Origin: JAITWN01 sp034002745
GTDB lineage: Bacteria; Pseudomonadota; Gammaproteobacteria; SZUA-140
Direction: 5' to 3'
Length of the DNA: 64,000 nt
NCBI GenBank assembly: GCA_034002745.1
Contig: JAVEZY010000009.1
Location: forward strand, 31,497-95,496
The notes below the pieces were generated by a model, which saw nothing but the letters and a program-made list of their open reading frames with translations, did no database searches and had not been told where the DNA came from. The translations under genes were made by a program, and so were the position numbers. This document shows, in pieces, positions 1-9,474 of this stretch (position 1 is its first letter; each line of letters starts with the position of its first letter).

Positions 1-920
1 GCAAGCGGCTGCCGGCGGGCAACGAGCCGCATGCGGGGCTGATGCCGGCGGGGTTCAGCGCCGAGCATCTGGGGCCGAACGATCACTATTACTGGGACGA
101 TTTCTGGAGCGTGGGCGGACTTCGCGCCGCCGCTCGGCTGATGGACTCCTTCGACGAGGCGGGTGCGGCGGGAGCGCGCGCCGAAGCGAACAGCTTCATG
201 GCGGCGATCGAGCGTGCTCTCGCCAATGACCGGAAACGCGTTGGCAGGCCGGCAATGCCCGCAGCGCCGCACCGCCGCCTGGATGCCGGCGCCATCGGAT
301 CCCTCGCCGGCGGCTATCCGCTGGAACTCCAGGCGCCGGACGACCCGCGCCTTGTCGACACCGCCGCCTTCCTGATGGAGCGCTGCTTCTATCAGGGCGG
401 TTTCTTCCAGGACATGATCCATTCCGGCGTCAATGCCTACCTCACGCTGCATGTGGCCCAGGTTCTGCTCCGCGCCGGCGACGAGCGTGCGCTGGCCCTC
501 ATCGACCGGGTCGCCGCCCTCGCATCGCCGACCGGACAGTGGCCCGAGGCCATCCATCCCGCGACGCTCGGCGGCTGCATGGGAGACGGGCAGCACGTAT
601 GGGCGGCGGCGGAATGGGTGCTCATGGTGCGCAATGCGCTCGTTCGCGAGGAGGGAGACCGGCTGATTGTGGCCGCCGGCGCCGCGCCGCGCTGGCTGCG
701 CCCCGGGAACCGGATCGCGCTGGGTCCGGCGCCAACGGCATTCGGCGCCATCTCGATCGAGATTCTGGTGCCCCGAGAAGACACCATCACCGTAAGCTGG
801 AACGGCGACTGGCATCGCCCACCCGCGGCAGTGGAGATTCGGTTGCCGGGAACGGAACCGCAACTGTGTGATGTGGACGCCGGCACGGTGGAAGTGCGGG
901 TGACGGAAGGTGAGCGATGA
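1..920 (+). CDS. Glycosidase-like protein (six-hairpin/amylo-alpha-1,6-glucosidase type), 5' partial
   Basis: The frame is already open at base 3 and no stop precedes the first visible ATG at 42, so the gene starts left of the window. The visible part (about 306 codons) has an aromatic, acidic stretch DHYYWDDFWSVGGLRAA near its start, typical of alpha/alpha six-hairpin glycoside hydrolases that act on alpha-glucans. The C-terminal part looks like a beta-rich accessory domain. It overlaps the next gene by ATGA and opens an operon with a GT4 glycosyltransferase, a phosphatase fusion and glgX, which supports a role in glucan or glycolipid turnover. The family call is from memory of the motif, and the exact substrate is unknown. 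Confidence 0.6.
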   Translation, partial: KRLPAGNEPHAGLMPAGFSAEHLGPNDHYYWDDFWSVGGLRAAARLMDSFDEAGAAGARAEANSFMAAIERALANDRKRVGRPAMPAAPHRRLDAGAIGSLAGGYPLELQAPDDPRLVDTAAFLMERCFYQGGFFQDMIHSGVNAYLTLHVAQVLLRAGDERALALIDRVAALASPTGQWPEAIHPATLGGCMGDGQHVWAAAEWVLMVRNALVREEGDRLIVAAGAAPRWLRPGNRIALGPAPTAFGAISIEILVPREDTITVSWNGDWHRPPAAVEIRLPGTEPQLCDVDAGTVEVRVTEGER

Positions 921-2203
921 ATATCGTGATGGTCACCAACACCTATCTGCCGCACATCGGCGGCGTGGCCCGCTCGATCGAATCCTTCACCCGCGAATAC
1001 CGACTGCGCGGGCATCGGGTGCTGGTGGTGGCGCCGGAGTTTCCGGGGCAGCCGGAGAATGAGTGCGATGTGGTGCGTATCCCGGCCATTCAGAACTTCA
1101 ATGGCAGTGACTTTTCCGTGGTCCTGCCGGCGCCCGGGGTGCTCTCCGATGCGCTGGAACGGTTCGAGCCGGACATCATCCACTCCCACCATCCCTACCT
1201 GCTCGGCATGACTGCACTGCGCAAGGCGCGCAAGCGCGATCTGCCGCTGGTCTTTACCCACCATACGCTGTACGAACGATACACCCATTACGTTCCCGGC
1301 GACTCGCCGACGTTGGCGCGCTTCGTCATTGAACTGGCGACGCGCTATGCCAATCTGACCGATCATGTGTTCGCGCCGAGCGAAAGCGTCGCCACGCTGA
1401 TTCGAAAGCGCGGCGTGAAGGTCCCGGTCACCGTTGTACCGACCGGCGTCGAAATGGAACGTTTTGAGCACGGTGACGGTCGCGGCATGCGCCGGCGACT
1501 GGGCATCGTGGACGATGATTTCGTGGTGGGCCATGTGGGCCGCCTGGCTGCCGAGAAGAATCTGGATTTCCTGGCCAAGGCGGTCCGCGATTTCCTCCTC
1601 GTGCATCCGCGCTCGCGATTCCTGATCGTCGGCAGGGGACCCGCCGCGGAGGAGATCGCCATGGTCTTTGCGGCATCGGGACTGAGCGATCGCATTCACA
1701 TGACTGGAGCACTCGATGGCACGGCCCTCCGGGACGCCTATCACGCCATGGATGTCTTCGCATTTTCCTCGAAAAGCGAAACGCAGGGCATGGTGCTCAC
1801 CGAGGCGATGGCGGCGGGAGTGCCGGTGGTCGCGCTCGATGCATCGGGCGTTGGGGAGCTGGTGCAGGACGGGGAGCAGGGCCGCTTGTTGCGGGATGAG
1901 GATATCGTCGGTTTCACCGCCGCGCTGCGATGGATCCATGATCTGCCGCCATCGGCGCGCGGCCGGATGAACGATGCCGTCCGGCAGCGTGCCCGGGAAT
2001 GGTCGATGTCGCGGACCGCCGATCGTGCGCTTGCGGTTTATGAAGGCCTGCTCGGTACACTCAGGACCGGACCGATTGAAGAACTCGACGAGTGGCATGG
2101 CATGCTCGAGCGCATCAAGGCGGAATGGGACATCGTCAAGGGCGTCGCCGGCGCGGCGGGAGCCGCCATCGCCACTGATTCCCGCCCCGGGAACGGGCGG
2201 TGA
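917..2203 (+). CDS. GT4 family glycosyltransferase
   Basis: 428 aa, the usual GT4 length. The N-terminal Rossmann half begins with NIVMVTNTYLPHIGGVARSI, the glycine-rich acceptor-side loop of GT-B enzymes. The C-terminal half has VGHVGRLAAEKNLDFL and the E-x7-E region in SETQGMVLTEAMAAG, which binds the nucleotide-sugar. The pattern resembles diacylglycerol glucosyltransferases (MgdA-like) and mannosyltransferases, so a glycolipid or glycan product is plausible. The ATG overlaps the upstream stop (ATGA), and its own stop overlaps the GTG of the next gene (GTGA), so translation is coupled. Family confident, acceptor unknown. Confidence 0.88.
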   Translation: MNIVMVTNTYLPHIGGVARSIESFTREYRLRGHRVLVVAPEFPGQPENECDVVRIPAIQNFNGSDFSVVLPAPGVLSDALERFEPDIIHSHHPYLLGMTALRKARKRDLPLVFTHHTLYERYTHYVPGDSPTLARFVIELATRYANLTDHVFAPSESVATLIRKRGVKVPVTVVPTGVEMERFEHGDGRGMRRRLGIVDDDFVVGHVGRLAAEKNLDFLAKAVRDFLLVHPRSRFLIVGRGPAAEEIAMVFAASGLSDRIHMTGALDGTALRDAYHAMDVFAFSSKSETQGMVLTEAMAAGVPVVALDASGVGELVQDGEQGRLLRDEDIVGFTAALRWIHDLPPSARGRMNDAVRQRAREWSMSRTADRALAVYEGLLGTLRTGPIEELDEWHGMLERIKAEWDIVKGVAGAAGAAIATDSRPGNGR

Positions 2204-4608
2204 TCGGGCGGGTCGAACGCGCGCTGCGTGCCTTCCGCCGCTATCTGAGCCGCTCTGAATGGATGGCGCGGCTGTTGCGCCTTTCGGTATCGCGAGGCAC
2301 GCGCGACGCGCCCGGCCTGGTGATGGTGCAGATCGACGGACTCTCCCGCATCGAGTTCGAGCGTGCGCTGGCGGCCGGAGAGCTGCCGTTCCTTCGCCAC
2401 CTGATCGATGAGCATCATTACCTTGCCCACCCCATGTATGCCGGCGTGCCGTCCTCGACCGCGGCTGTCCAGGCCGAGTTGTTCTATGGAGCCCGTGGCG
2501 CGGTCGCGGGATTCAACTTTCTCGACCGGGAATCCGGAACGCTGGTGCGCATGTTCGAGCCCGATGCCGCCGCCCGCATCGAAGCCAGAATCGCCGCTGC
2601 CGGCGGTGAACCCCTGCTGGCCGGGGGGAGCTGCTACGTCGACAACTTCACCGGCGGTGCGGCGGAGCCGCACTACTGTCCGGCGAGCCGTGGCTGGCCC
2701 GGGCTCGGAGAGGCGCCGCTGTCCGTGCGTATTCTGTTCGTGGTGTTCAACCTGTTCAGTTTCATTCGCATCGCGGCTCTGCTGGCGCTCGAACTGATCC
2801 TGGCTGTCGTTGACTGCGTGCGTGGGCTCATCGCCGGCCACGACCTGTGGCGCGAAATCCGTTTCGTGCCGATGCGGGTCGGAGTTTCGGTGTTGCTGCG
2901 TGAGTTGTCCACCATCGGCGCGAAGATGGATGTGGCGCGCGGCCTGCCCATCGTGCACATCAATTTCCTGGGATACGACGAGCAGGCGCACCGGCGCGGG
3001 CCGGCTTCACGCTTTGCGCACTGGACTCTGAAGGGAATCGATGACGCCATAGCTCGCATCTGGCGTGCCGCCGAGCGGTCCGGGCGGCGCCACTACGAGG
3101 TATGGATCTACTCGGATCATGGTCAGGAGTTCACGCGCTCCTTCGAGAGCGTGCATGGCTGCGACATTTCCCGGAGCGTCACGGAGTCTTTCGCAGCCGA
3201 GCTTGGTCGTGACATCGACTACTGCGTCAGCGGACCGCTCGGCAAGCAGCTGCGCTACGCACGGGCCTCGCCCGCGTCGGTGCCGGCAGCGGATGCGGAT
3301 GTGCCGCTCCTCATCGCCCCGCTCGGGCCGGTGGCGATGATCTACTGGCGGGGCGCACTGGGCGCGGACGAACTGGACCGCATCGCGTCCCGTCTGGCCG
3401 CTCAGGGCGGTGTCCCGCTGCTTCTCGCCCGCGACGGAAAGGACGCCGCTCTCGCGTGGACCGTCGAGGGGCGATTCCGCCTGCCAGCGGATGCGGGTCG
3501 GCTGCTTGGCGATGATCACCCCTTTCTCGAGGAGGTGGCGCAGGATCTGGTTGCCCTCTGTCACCATGCCGATGCCGGGAGCCTGGTGGCCTGCGGTTGG
3601 AGAGCCGGGCAGGAACCGCTCAGCTTCGCCATCGAAAATGGCGCGCATGGCGGTATAGCGCCGCGCGAGACCGAGGCTTTCGCCCTGTTGCCCGACGACG
3701 CGCCGCTGGGGCCAGGTCACAACGCGCATCTTCGTCCTCTCGATCTGCGTCGTGCAGCGCTTCATCTGCTGGGCCGCGCCGTGGAAGCGCGTCCAACCCC
3801 GCGGCGCGCGGCTCGCCATCCGCTGCCGGACCGCGTTCGCGTCATTACCTACAATGTCCACAGCTGCATCGGCATGGACGGCCGTCTTTCGCCCGAGCGT
3901 ATCGCCCGGACCATCGCGCGCTACGATGCCGACATCATTGCGTTGCAGGAACTCGACGTCAGGCGCCCGCGGACGGGAAGTGTGGATCAGGCGCATCTCA
4001 TCGCCCGTCATCTGAAGATGGATTTCCATTTCCACCCCGCAGTGCATCTGGAGGATGAGCGCTACGGCGATGCCATCCTGTCGAGCTTTCCGATGCGTCT
4101 GGTGCGTGCCGGACCGCTGCCCGGCATGCCGAACCTCGAGCCGCGCGGCGCGCTATGGGTGGCGGTGGACCTCGGCGGGGGCGCCGAAGTCAACGTCATC
4201 AATACCCATCTCGGCCTCACTGCCGCCGAGCGCAGGATGCAGACGCGGGCGCTGCTCGGCCCGGATTGGCTAGGGAGTCCCGACTGCGTCGATCCCGTGG
4301 TTCTGTGTGGCGATCTCAACGCAATCCCGTCATCCATGGTGTGCCGCATGCTGCGCACCCGCCTGCGTGACGTCCAGCTCGAGCATGAGACTCATAGACC
4401 GAGAGCCACCTTCTTCACGCGCTTTCCGATGGCGCGCATCGACTACGTCTTCGTCTCGCCGGGCGTGGGCATCAGGGATATCGACGTTCCATCCGGGGCG
4501 CTGGTGCGGGTTGCATCCGACCATCTTCCTCTGATCGTGGATCTGGTGATCGGGCACGCGGAAGCGGCACAGGAGGATGGCCTCGCCGCCGAAGGAGGAC
4601 AGCGATGA
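2200..4608 (+). CDS. Alkaline-phosphatase-like / endonuclease-exonuclease-phosphatase (EEP) fusion protein
   Basis: 802 aa with two catalytic modules. Residues about 38-520 look like the alkaline phosphatase / nucleotide pyrophosphatase superfamily: VQIDGLSR (D46), GVPSST (S85/S86/T87 as candidate nucleophile), GYDEQAH (D260, H264) and YSDHGQ (D306, H307) supply the expected metal ligands. A hydrophobic segment at about 174-208 interrupts this domain and may anchor it in the membrane. Residues about 545-795 are an EEP domain with ITYNVH, ALQELD, CGDLN and SDHLPL, the Mg2+-dependent phosphodiesterase signature. GTG start overlaps the upstream TGA. The pairing suggests cleavage of a phosphodiester or phospho-glycolipid, but the substrate is inference only. 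Confidence 0.8.
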   Translation: MIGRVERALRAFRRYLSRSEWMARLLRLSVSRGTRDAPGLVMVQIDGLSRIEFERALAAGELPFLRHLIDEHHYLAHPMYAGVPSSTAAVQAELFYGARGAVAGFNFLDRESGTLVRMFEPDAAARIEARIAAAGGEPLLAGGSCYVDNFTGGAAEPHYCPASRGWPGLGEAPLSVRILFVVFNLFSFIRIAALLALELILAVVDCVRGLIAGHDLWREIRFVPMRVGVSVLLRELSTIGAKMDVARGLPIVHINFLGYDEQAHRRGPASRFAHWTLKGIDDAIARIWRAAERSGRRHYEVWIYSDHGQEFTRSFESVHGCDISRSVTESFAAELGRDIDYCVSGPLGKQLRYARASPASVPAADADVPLLIAPLGPVAMIYWRGALGADELDRIASRLAAQGGVPLLLARDGKDAALAWTVEGRFRLPADAGRLLGDDHPFLEEVAQDLVALCHHADAGSLVACGWRAGQEPLSFAIENGAHGGIAPRETEAFALLPDDAPLGPGHNAHLRPLDLRRAALHLLGRAVEARPTPRRAARHPLPDRVRVITYNVHSCIGMDGRLSPERIARTIARYDADIIALQELDVRRPRTGSVDQAHLIARHLKMDFHFHPAVHLEDERYGDAILSSFPMRLVRAGPLPGMPNLEPRGALWVAVDLGGGAEVNVINTHLGLTAAERRMQTRALLGPDWLGSPDCVDPVVLCGDLNAIPSSMVCRMLRTRLRDVQLEHETHRPRATFFTRFPMARIDYVFVSPGVGIRDIDVPSGALVRVASDHLPLIVDLVIGHAEAAQEDGLAAEGGQR

Positions 4609-6755
4609 GCGCGGGAAAGCCGCGTGTATGGCCGGGAACGTCGCATCCCATGGGCGCCACCTGGGATGGCTCTGGAACGAATTTCGCGCTTTTCTCGGCG
4701 CACGCCGAGAAAGTCGAACTGTGTCTGTTCGATGAATCCGGAAGGCGCGAGACGGCGCGCGTCCAGTTGCCGGAGTACACCCACGAGATATGGCACGGCT
4801 ACCTGCCGGATGTGCGCGCCGGACAGCTGTATGGCTATCGGGTCCATGGGCCGTACGAGCCGGCTTCCGGCCATCGCTTCAATCATCACAAGTTGCTGAT
4901 AGACCCCTACGCTAAGGCACTGGCGGGGAGCGTGATCTGGCATCCGTCGCTGTTCGGCTATGTGGTCGGCGAGGATCCCTATCGTTCCTTCGACCGCCGC
5001 GACAGTGCCCGGCACATGCCGAAATGCCGGGTCGTCGACCCGGCTTTCACCTGGGGTGGGGACGGGGCGCCGGCGCGACCATGGCAGGACAGCGTGATCT
5101 ATGAAATGCATGTGCGGGGGTTCACCATGAGGCATCCCCAGGTGGCCCAGGCCGCGCGCGGAACCTTCGATGGTCTCTGCAGCGCTGCGGTTACCGATTA
5201 CCTGCGCGATCTCGGCGTGACGGCCGTCGAGCTGATGCCGGTGCATGCCTTCGTTCACGACGGGCACCTGATCGAGCGCGGTCTGAGAAATTACTGGGGC
5301 TACAATTCCGTCGCCTTCTTCGCGCCCCATAACGAATACCTGAGAACGGGCGACATCTCGGAGTTCAAGGTGTTCGTCAAGATCATGCACGACCTCGGTA
5401 TCGAGGTGATCCTGGATGTGGTCTACAACCACACCGCAGAGGGCAACCATCTCGGCCCGACGCTGTCGATGCGCGGCATAGACAACCACAATTACTACTA
5501 TCTGATGGAAGGCGATGAGTGCCATTACAACGACTTCACGGGCACGGGGAACAGCCTGGAACTCCGCCATCCCCAGGTCGTGCGCCTGGTCACGGATTCC
5601 CTGCGCTATTGGGCGACGGAGATGGGTGTGGACGGATTCCGCTTTGATCTGGCCACTACACTCGCGCGCGTGGAGGGAAGCTACTACGAGAATGCGAGTT
5701 TCCTTGATGTGCTGGGGCAGGATCCGGTGCTGGTCACGAGGAAGCTGATCGCCGAGCCCTGGGATGCCGGCGATGGCGGCTACCGGTTGGGGCGTTTTCC
5801 TCCAGGCTGGGCAGAGTGGAACGATCGCTACCGGGATACGGTGCGCCGCTTCTGGCGCGGGGATGAGGGGCAGTTGCCCGAACTCGCCTCGCGGATCGCG
5901 GGGTCGAGCGACATTTATGACCGCCGTGGCCGGGCTGCGTGGTCCAGCATCAATTTTGTTACCTGTCATGACGGTTTCACCCTGCAGGATCTGTTGAGCT
6001 ACGAGCACAAGCGTAACGAGGCCAATCTGGAGGAGAATCGCGACGGCGCAGACGACAATCACAGCTGGAACTGCGGGGTCGAGGGTCCGAGCGACGATCC
6101 CGCCGTGCTCGAGCTCAGGCGGCGCCATAAGTGCAACCTGCTGGCGACCCTGCTGCTGTCGCAGGGGGTGCCGATGCTGCTCGCGGGCGATGAGAGGTGT
6201 CACACGCAGCTTGGCAACAACAACGCCTATTGCCAGGACAACGAGTTGACGTGGATGGACTGGAGCGATGCCGGACACGATGGCGCTCTTGTCGGGTTCG
6301 TGAGACGCCTGATAGCGCTGAGACGGAAACACATCGTGTTTCATCGTCACCGCTTCTTTCGGGGAGAGGAGATTCCGGGTACCAGCATCAGGGATATCGT
6401 CTGGTTGCGCCCGGATGGCACTGGAATGTCGGATGGTGACTGGACCGACCCGGTGCGTCGCTCGATCGCCTTCCTCATCAGTGGCGAGGCGGGGCAGTAT
6501 CACCTCGATCATCGGGGCGAGGGTCAGACCGACGACAGCTTTCTCGTGATTCTCAACGCAGGCGATGAAGCGGTCGAATACGAACTTCCACCGAATCCGC
6601 TACTGCCGGTACGGCGAGTGGTCTTCGATACGGGTCGATCCGGGCGCGAAGAGGGTGCTAACGCGGGGGACCGCTATGTCATCGGTGGCCGTTCGGTCGC
6701 CGTCCTGTGCTATTGCGGGAGAACTTACAATCGAGGGCGGGCAGAGGGCGTCTGA
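4605..6755 (+). CDS. glgX: Glycogen debranching enzyme GlgX (isoamylase type)
   Basis: 716 aa, matching the usual GlgX length. An N-terminal CBM48/isoamylase domain (PMGATWDGSGTNFALFS) precedes a GH13 barrel with VILDVVYNHTAEG, VDGFRFDLA (nucleophile D348) and IAEPWD (acid/base E384), plus NFVTCHDGFTLQDL. It hydrolyses alpha-1,6 branches of glycogen limit dextrins. ATGA overlap with the upstream gene makes it the last member of a four-gene coupled operon. The stop lies two bases from the stop of the convergent PLD gene, with no terminator between them. Confidence 0.96.
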   Translation: MSAGKPRVWPGTSHPMGATWDGSGTNFALFSAHAEKVELCLFDESGRRETARVQLPEYTHEIWHGYLPDVRAGQLYGYRVHGPYEPASGHRFNHHKLLIDPYAKALAGSVIWHPSLFGYVVGEDPYRSFDRRDSARHMPKCRVVDPAFTWGGDGAPARPWQDSVIYEMHVRGFTMRHPQVAQAARGTFDGLCSAAVTDYLRDLGVTAVELMPVHAFVHDGHLIERGLRNYWGYNSVAFFAPHNEYLRTGDISEFKVFVKIMHDLGIEVILDVVYNHTAEGNHLGPTLSMRGIDNHNYYYLMEGDECHYNDFTGTGNSLELRHPQVVRLVTDSLRYWATEMGVDGFRFDLATTLARVEGSYYENASFLDVLGQDPVLVTRKLIAEPWDAGDGGYRLGRFPPGWAEWNDRYRDTVRRFWRGDEGQLPELASRIAGSSDIYDRRGRAAWSSINFVTCHDGFTLQDLLSYEHKRNEANLEENRDGADDNHSWNCGVEGPSDDPAVLELRRRHKCNLLATLLLSQGVPMLLAGDERCHTQLGNNNAYCQDNELTWMDWSDAGHDGALVGFVRRLIALRRKHIVFHRHRFFRGEEIPGTSIRDIVWLRPDGTGMSDGDWTDPVRRSIAFLISGEAGQYHLDHRGEGQTDDSFLVILNAGDEAVEYELPPNPLLPVRRVVFDTGRSGREEGANAGDRYVIGGRSVAVLCYCGRTYNRGRAEGV

Positions 6756-6757
6756 CT

Positions 6758-8929
6758 TCAGGCGCGCCGTTCCGTGTCGCGTCGTCGCAGCCATCGTGAG
6801 GCGCCCCAGGCCACGATCCCGATGGTCAGGGAAACCAGGGCCAGCATCAGATAGTTCGTCGGTGTCGGCGCCTCTACGCTGGCAATAATGCGGTCGGTGA
6901 ACAGCGCTATGGCGAGCATTCCGGGAGCCATGCCGAGCACGGTGCCTATGAGGTAGTGTCGCAGCCGGATGTGAGACGCACCGGCGATCAGGTTGATCAC
7001 GGTGAATGGCGCCACAGGTATGCAGCGAACGATGACGATGGCAAGCACACCGTGGGTGGCGATGCGGCGGCTGACGGCATCTATGCGTCCACCCGCGACA
7101 CGGCGCACCAGATCCTTGCCGGCCAGATGGCCGGCGGCGTATCCGGCGAGGGCTCCGAGCATGCTGCCGCCAAACGCATATGCAAATCCCTGCAGGGGAC
7201 CGAAGGACAGCAGTGTCGCGAAAATCATCAGGGTGATCGGGATGGCGATCAGGCTGGCGCCGATGTAGGCGAGAATGACGAGCACTGGCGTCATGGGCAG
7301 GGAGCGGACTTCCGCCATCGCCGCGAGCAGCGTGTCGGTCTGCAGCCAGGTTCCAAAGGGCGTCCAGCGCCACATCAGCGCGGCGACGATGACGATGATC
7401 AGGGCGACGATACGCCAGGCGATCCGTCGCCGCGTTCTCCTGCGCACTTCCCTTGCTGCAACGAGTTCGCGCATGAAGGTCTCCGTGGTAAGGGGTGACC
7501 CGGGATCGAGCATGTCGGTCTCCGACTGCAGATAGTCCGCGGTTCCGGGAACGGCCGAATAGGGCAATGGGCGCAACGAACGCCCGTTATTGCGCAGTGC
7601 CTCGATGGCGCCGATCAGCGAGCCGGTGCGTCGCATCTCCTCGCGGACGCGGCGGGGTTCGGCGCCGAGATGTTCGGCGAGGAGCCGATCGCGCAGTCCA
7701 CTGCAGGCGCGCCGCGCTCGCCCGGCCATCTCCGAACTGGCGGCATCGATGATGAGGTCGCATTCGGTGTCCAGCCCCATCGAGCGATTGTTGATGTTGG
7801 CCGAGCCGACGCGCAGCAGCGAGTCGTCAACTACCATCACCTTGGAGTGCAGATTGAGCGGCAGCGGTGCCTCGGGGATGTGAGGGTAATAGACGCGAAA
7901 TCGCCCGTGTCGATCGGCGCGCTGGAGATATTCGAGCAGCCTGCCGCGCATCGCGTCCAGCGTCACGCGCGACACCCAGCCTTCCGTTTCCAGCGGCATG
8001 ACCAGCACGACTTCGGGACCTGCTTCCTGCGCCAGGCGCTCGGCCAAAGCTGCGGCAATGAGCTCCGAGGTGAAGAACTGGTTTTCGATGTAGATGCGGT
8101 GACGGGCGGCGGCGATCATGTCCAGATACATCGTTTCGACTTCACGTACCGCAGCTCGCGCCGCTCCCCAGGCGGGCATGGTGCGCGCGATCGCGAGTCG
8201 TACCGCCCCGATTTCCGCATTCAGGCACGACGGCCAGGAATGCGCTCCTTCGGCAGCGGATGTCGGACGGATAAGCACGCGGCCGGTAGCGGCATGCCAG
8301 CGCCGGCGCGCGAGTTCGCCGAGAGCGGATGCGGCATCGCCATCGACCGCCAGCTGCACATCATGATATGCCCGTCCGCGGTGAGCGAAGCCGCTGAGCT
8401 CCGGTCGGTGCTCGGGCGTGTCCCAGCGTCCGTTTGTGATGTCGAGACCTCCGCAGAAGGCCAGCCGATCGTCGATCACCACCAGTTTCTGGTGGTGTGA
8501 AGCTCCCAGTGGGTGGCTGTCGTCGAGGTGGAAATGCAGGCGCGATTGCGATCGCAAACGCTGTCGTCGTCCCGGAAGCAGGGGAAGAGGCGCCGACAGG
8601 ATCGCTGCTTCCCAGACGAGAATGTGGATTTCCAGCTGCGGGCGTTGCTGGAGCAGCGCTTCCAGCAGATTGGCGAGGCGCGCTGGCCACTCCCCTGCTT
8701 GCGTGTCAGGCACGAGGTTCAGACCTGGCGCGATGTCCCAGCCAATGATGGTGATGTGCTCGCGCGCCAGAGTCAACGCGCTGTGCAGCGCGCGAAAGTA
8801 CGCTGCGCCGTCGATCAGGAAGGCCACATGATCGGCGCGGGCGACGCGCCAGCAGTTTTCGTTCGGTCGAAAGATGCCGTTCCCGGGCGATCCGTGGTTC
8901 CGATTCCAGGCGCCTGTCTCGCCGTCCAT
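6758..8929 (-). CDS. Phospholipase D-like / VTT (DedA-type) membrane protein
   Basis: 723 aa. Two PLD HKD motifs are present: HQKLVVIDD (H146, K148, D153) and HSKVMVVDDSLLRVGSANINNRS (H361, K363), together forming one phosphatidyl-transferase or phosphodiesterase site. Residues about 520-715 are a VTT/SNARE-associated membrane domain with several hydrophobic segments and the glycine-rich core FGGSMLGALAGYAAG. This PLD+VTT architecture is known in proteobacteria and is usually assigned to membrane phospholipid metabolism. It sits tail-to-tail with glgX. The chosen ATG has no obvious ribosome-binding site. Confidence 0.85.
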   Translation of the reverse strand: MDGETGAWNRNHGSPGNGIFRPNENCWRVARADHVAFLIDGAAYFRALHSALTLAREHITIIGWDIAPGLNLVPDTQAGEWPARLANLLEALLQQRPQLEIHILVWEAAILSAPLPLLPGRRQRLRSQSRLHFHLDDSHPLGASHHQKLVVIDDRLAFCGGLDITNGRWDTPEHRPELSGFAHRGRAYHDVQLAVDGDAASALGELARRRWHAATGRVLIRPTSAAEGAHSWPSCLNAEIGAVRLAIARTMPAWGAARAAVREVETMYLDMIAAARHRIYIENQFFTSELIAAALAERLAQEAGPEVVLVMPLETEGWVSRVTLDAMRGRLLEYLQRADRHGRFRVYYPHIPEAPLPLNLHSKVMVVDDSLLRVGSANINNRSMGLDTECDLIIDAASSEMAGRARRACSGLRDRLLAEHLGAEPRRVREEMRRTGSLIGAIEALRNNGRSLRPLPYSAVPGTADYLQSETDMLDPGSPLTTETFMRELVAAREVRRRTRRRIAWRIVALIIVIVAALMWRWTPFGTWLQTDTLLAAMAEVRSLPMTPVLVILAYIGASLIAIPITLMIFATLLSFGPLQGFAYAFGGSMLGALAGYAAGHLAGKDLVRRVAGGRIDAVSRRIATHGVLAIVIVRCIPVAPFTVINLIAGASHIRLRHYLIGTVLGMAPGMLAIALFTDRIIASVEAPTPTNYLMLALVSLTIGIVAWGASRWLRRRDTERRA

Positions 8930-8988
8930 GCGGCAACGATGCCGCGGTGAAGCGCTGCCCGCAATGACGTTGTCCGGTCGGTTTGGCT

Positions 8989-9004
8989 ATTGATAATTGT
9001 CAAT
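8989..9004. promoter_or_regulatory. Imperfect palindrome ATTGATAATTGTCAAT
   Basis: A 16-base imperfect inverted repeat (14 of 16 positions symmetric) lies in the divergent intergenic region between the PLD gene and the host-attachment-like gene. Its core resembles the perfect palindrome TGACAATTGTCA at 47896. It may be an operator, or simply AT-rich promoter sequence in an otherwise GC-rich genome. No regulator is assigned. Confidence 0.3.
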
Positions 9005-9065
9005 GCCAAAAGCGTGTTCCGTCGTGACAATGGCCAAACGGGAATGATTGGCGGATGAGGTCAGC

Positions 9066-9458
9066 ATGGGCGAGGGGTGGAGGACACGAACTTGGGTTCT
9101 CGTCGCGGAGCCGGGGCGGGGCCGTTTGCTGTCTCAGCAGTCCGAGGAAGGTGCTCTCGAAGAGCAGGACGTATTTGAAAGCGTAGAGCCGCCGGGCGGT
9201 GCCTCATTGGATGCTGGAGATGGCTTCGTCCGCATTCTGGTCGATCATCTGGTCGAGGCCAGGGACCGGGGAGAGTTCACGCGCCTGTTGCTGATCTCCC
9301 GCAATCTCGACTTTCTGGATACCCTCTTCGACGCACTCCCTGTCGATCTCCAGGCCGGCGTCGACCTGCTGGTGGAGGCCGACGTTATCGATATGGACAC
9401 CGATGTGGTTCGTGCCTGTCTGCCCGAAATGCCCCGCGCCATGCAGCCCGGCACCTGA
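9066..9458 (+). CDS. Host attachment protein-like (PF10116 type)
   Basis: 130 aa from the ATG at 9066, preferred because GAGG sits five bases upstream; a TTG at 9048 would add six residues. The N-terminus TWVLVAEPGRGRLLSQ, followed by an EEQDVFESVE-like stretch and a C-terminal FTRLLLISRNLDFLDTLF region, fits the host-attachment/baeRF family. That family is related to release-factor eRF1 domains and has no settled bacterial function, although one member is needed for Agrobacterium attachment. Sixteen bases separate it from the GGDEF gene downstream, so both probably share a transcript. Confidence 0.6.
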   Translation: MGEGWRTRTWVLVAEPGRGRLLSQQSEEGALEEQDVFESVEPPGGASLDAGDGFVRILVDHLVEARDRGEFTRLLLISRNLDFLDTLFDALPVDLQAGVDLLVEADVIDMDTDVVRACLPEMPRAMQPGT

Positions 9459-9474
9459 GGAAAGGAGGGGGTCA

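Noticed and set aside
437..2098. 553-codon open frame on the minus strand
   Set aside because: It lies opposite the glycosidase and GT4 genes, has no recognisable domain, and its amino-acid mix is typical of antisense frames in GC-rich DNA.
4443..6512. 689-codon open frame on the minus strand
   Set aside because: It is fully antisense to glgX, a certain gene, and shows no motif of its own.
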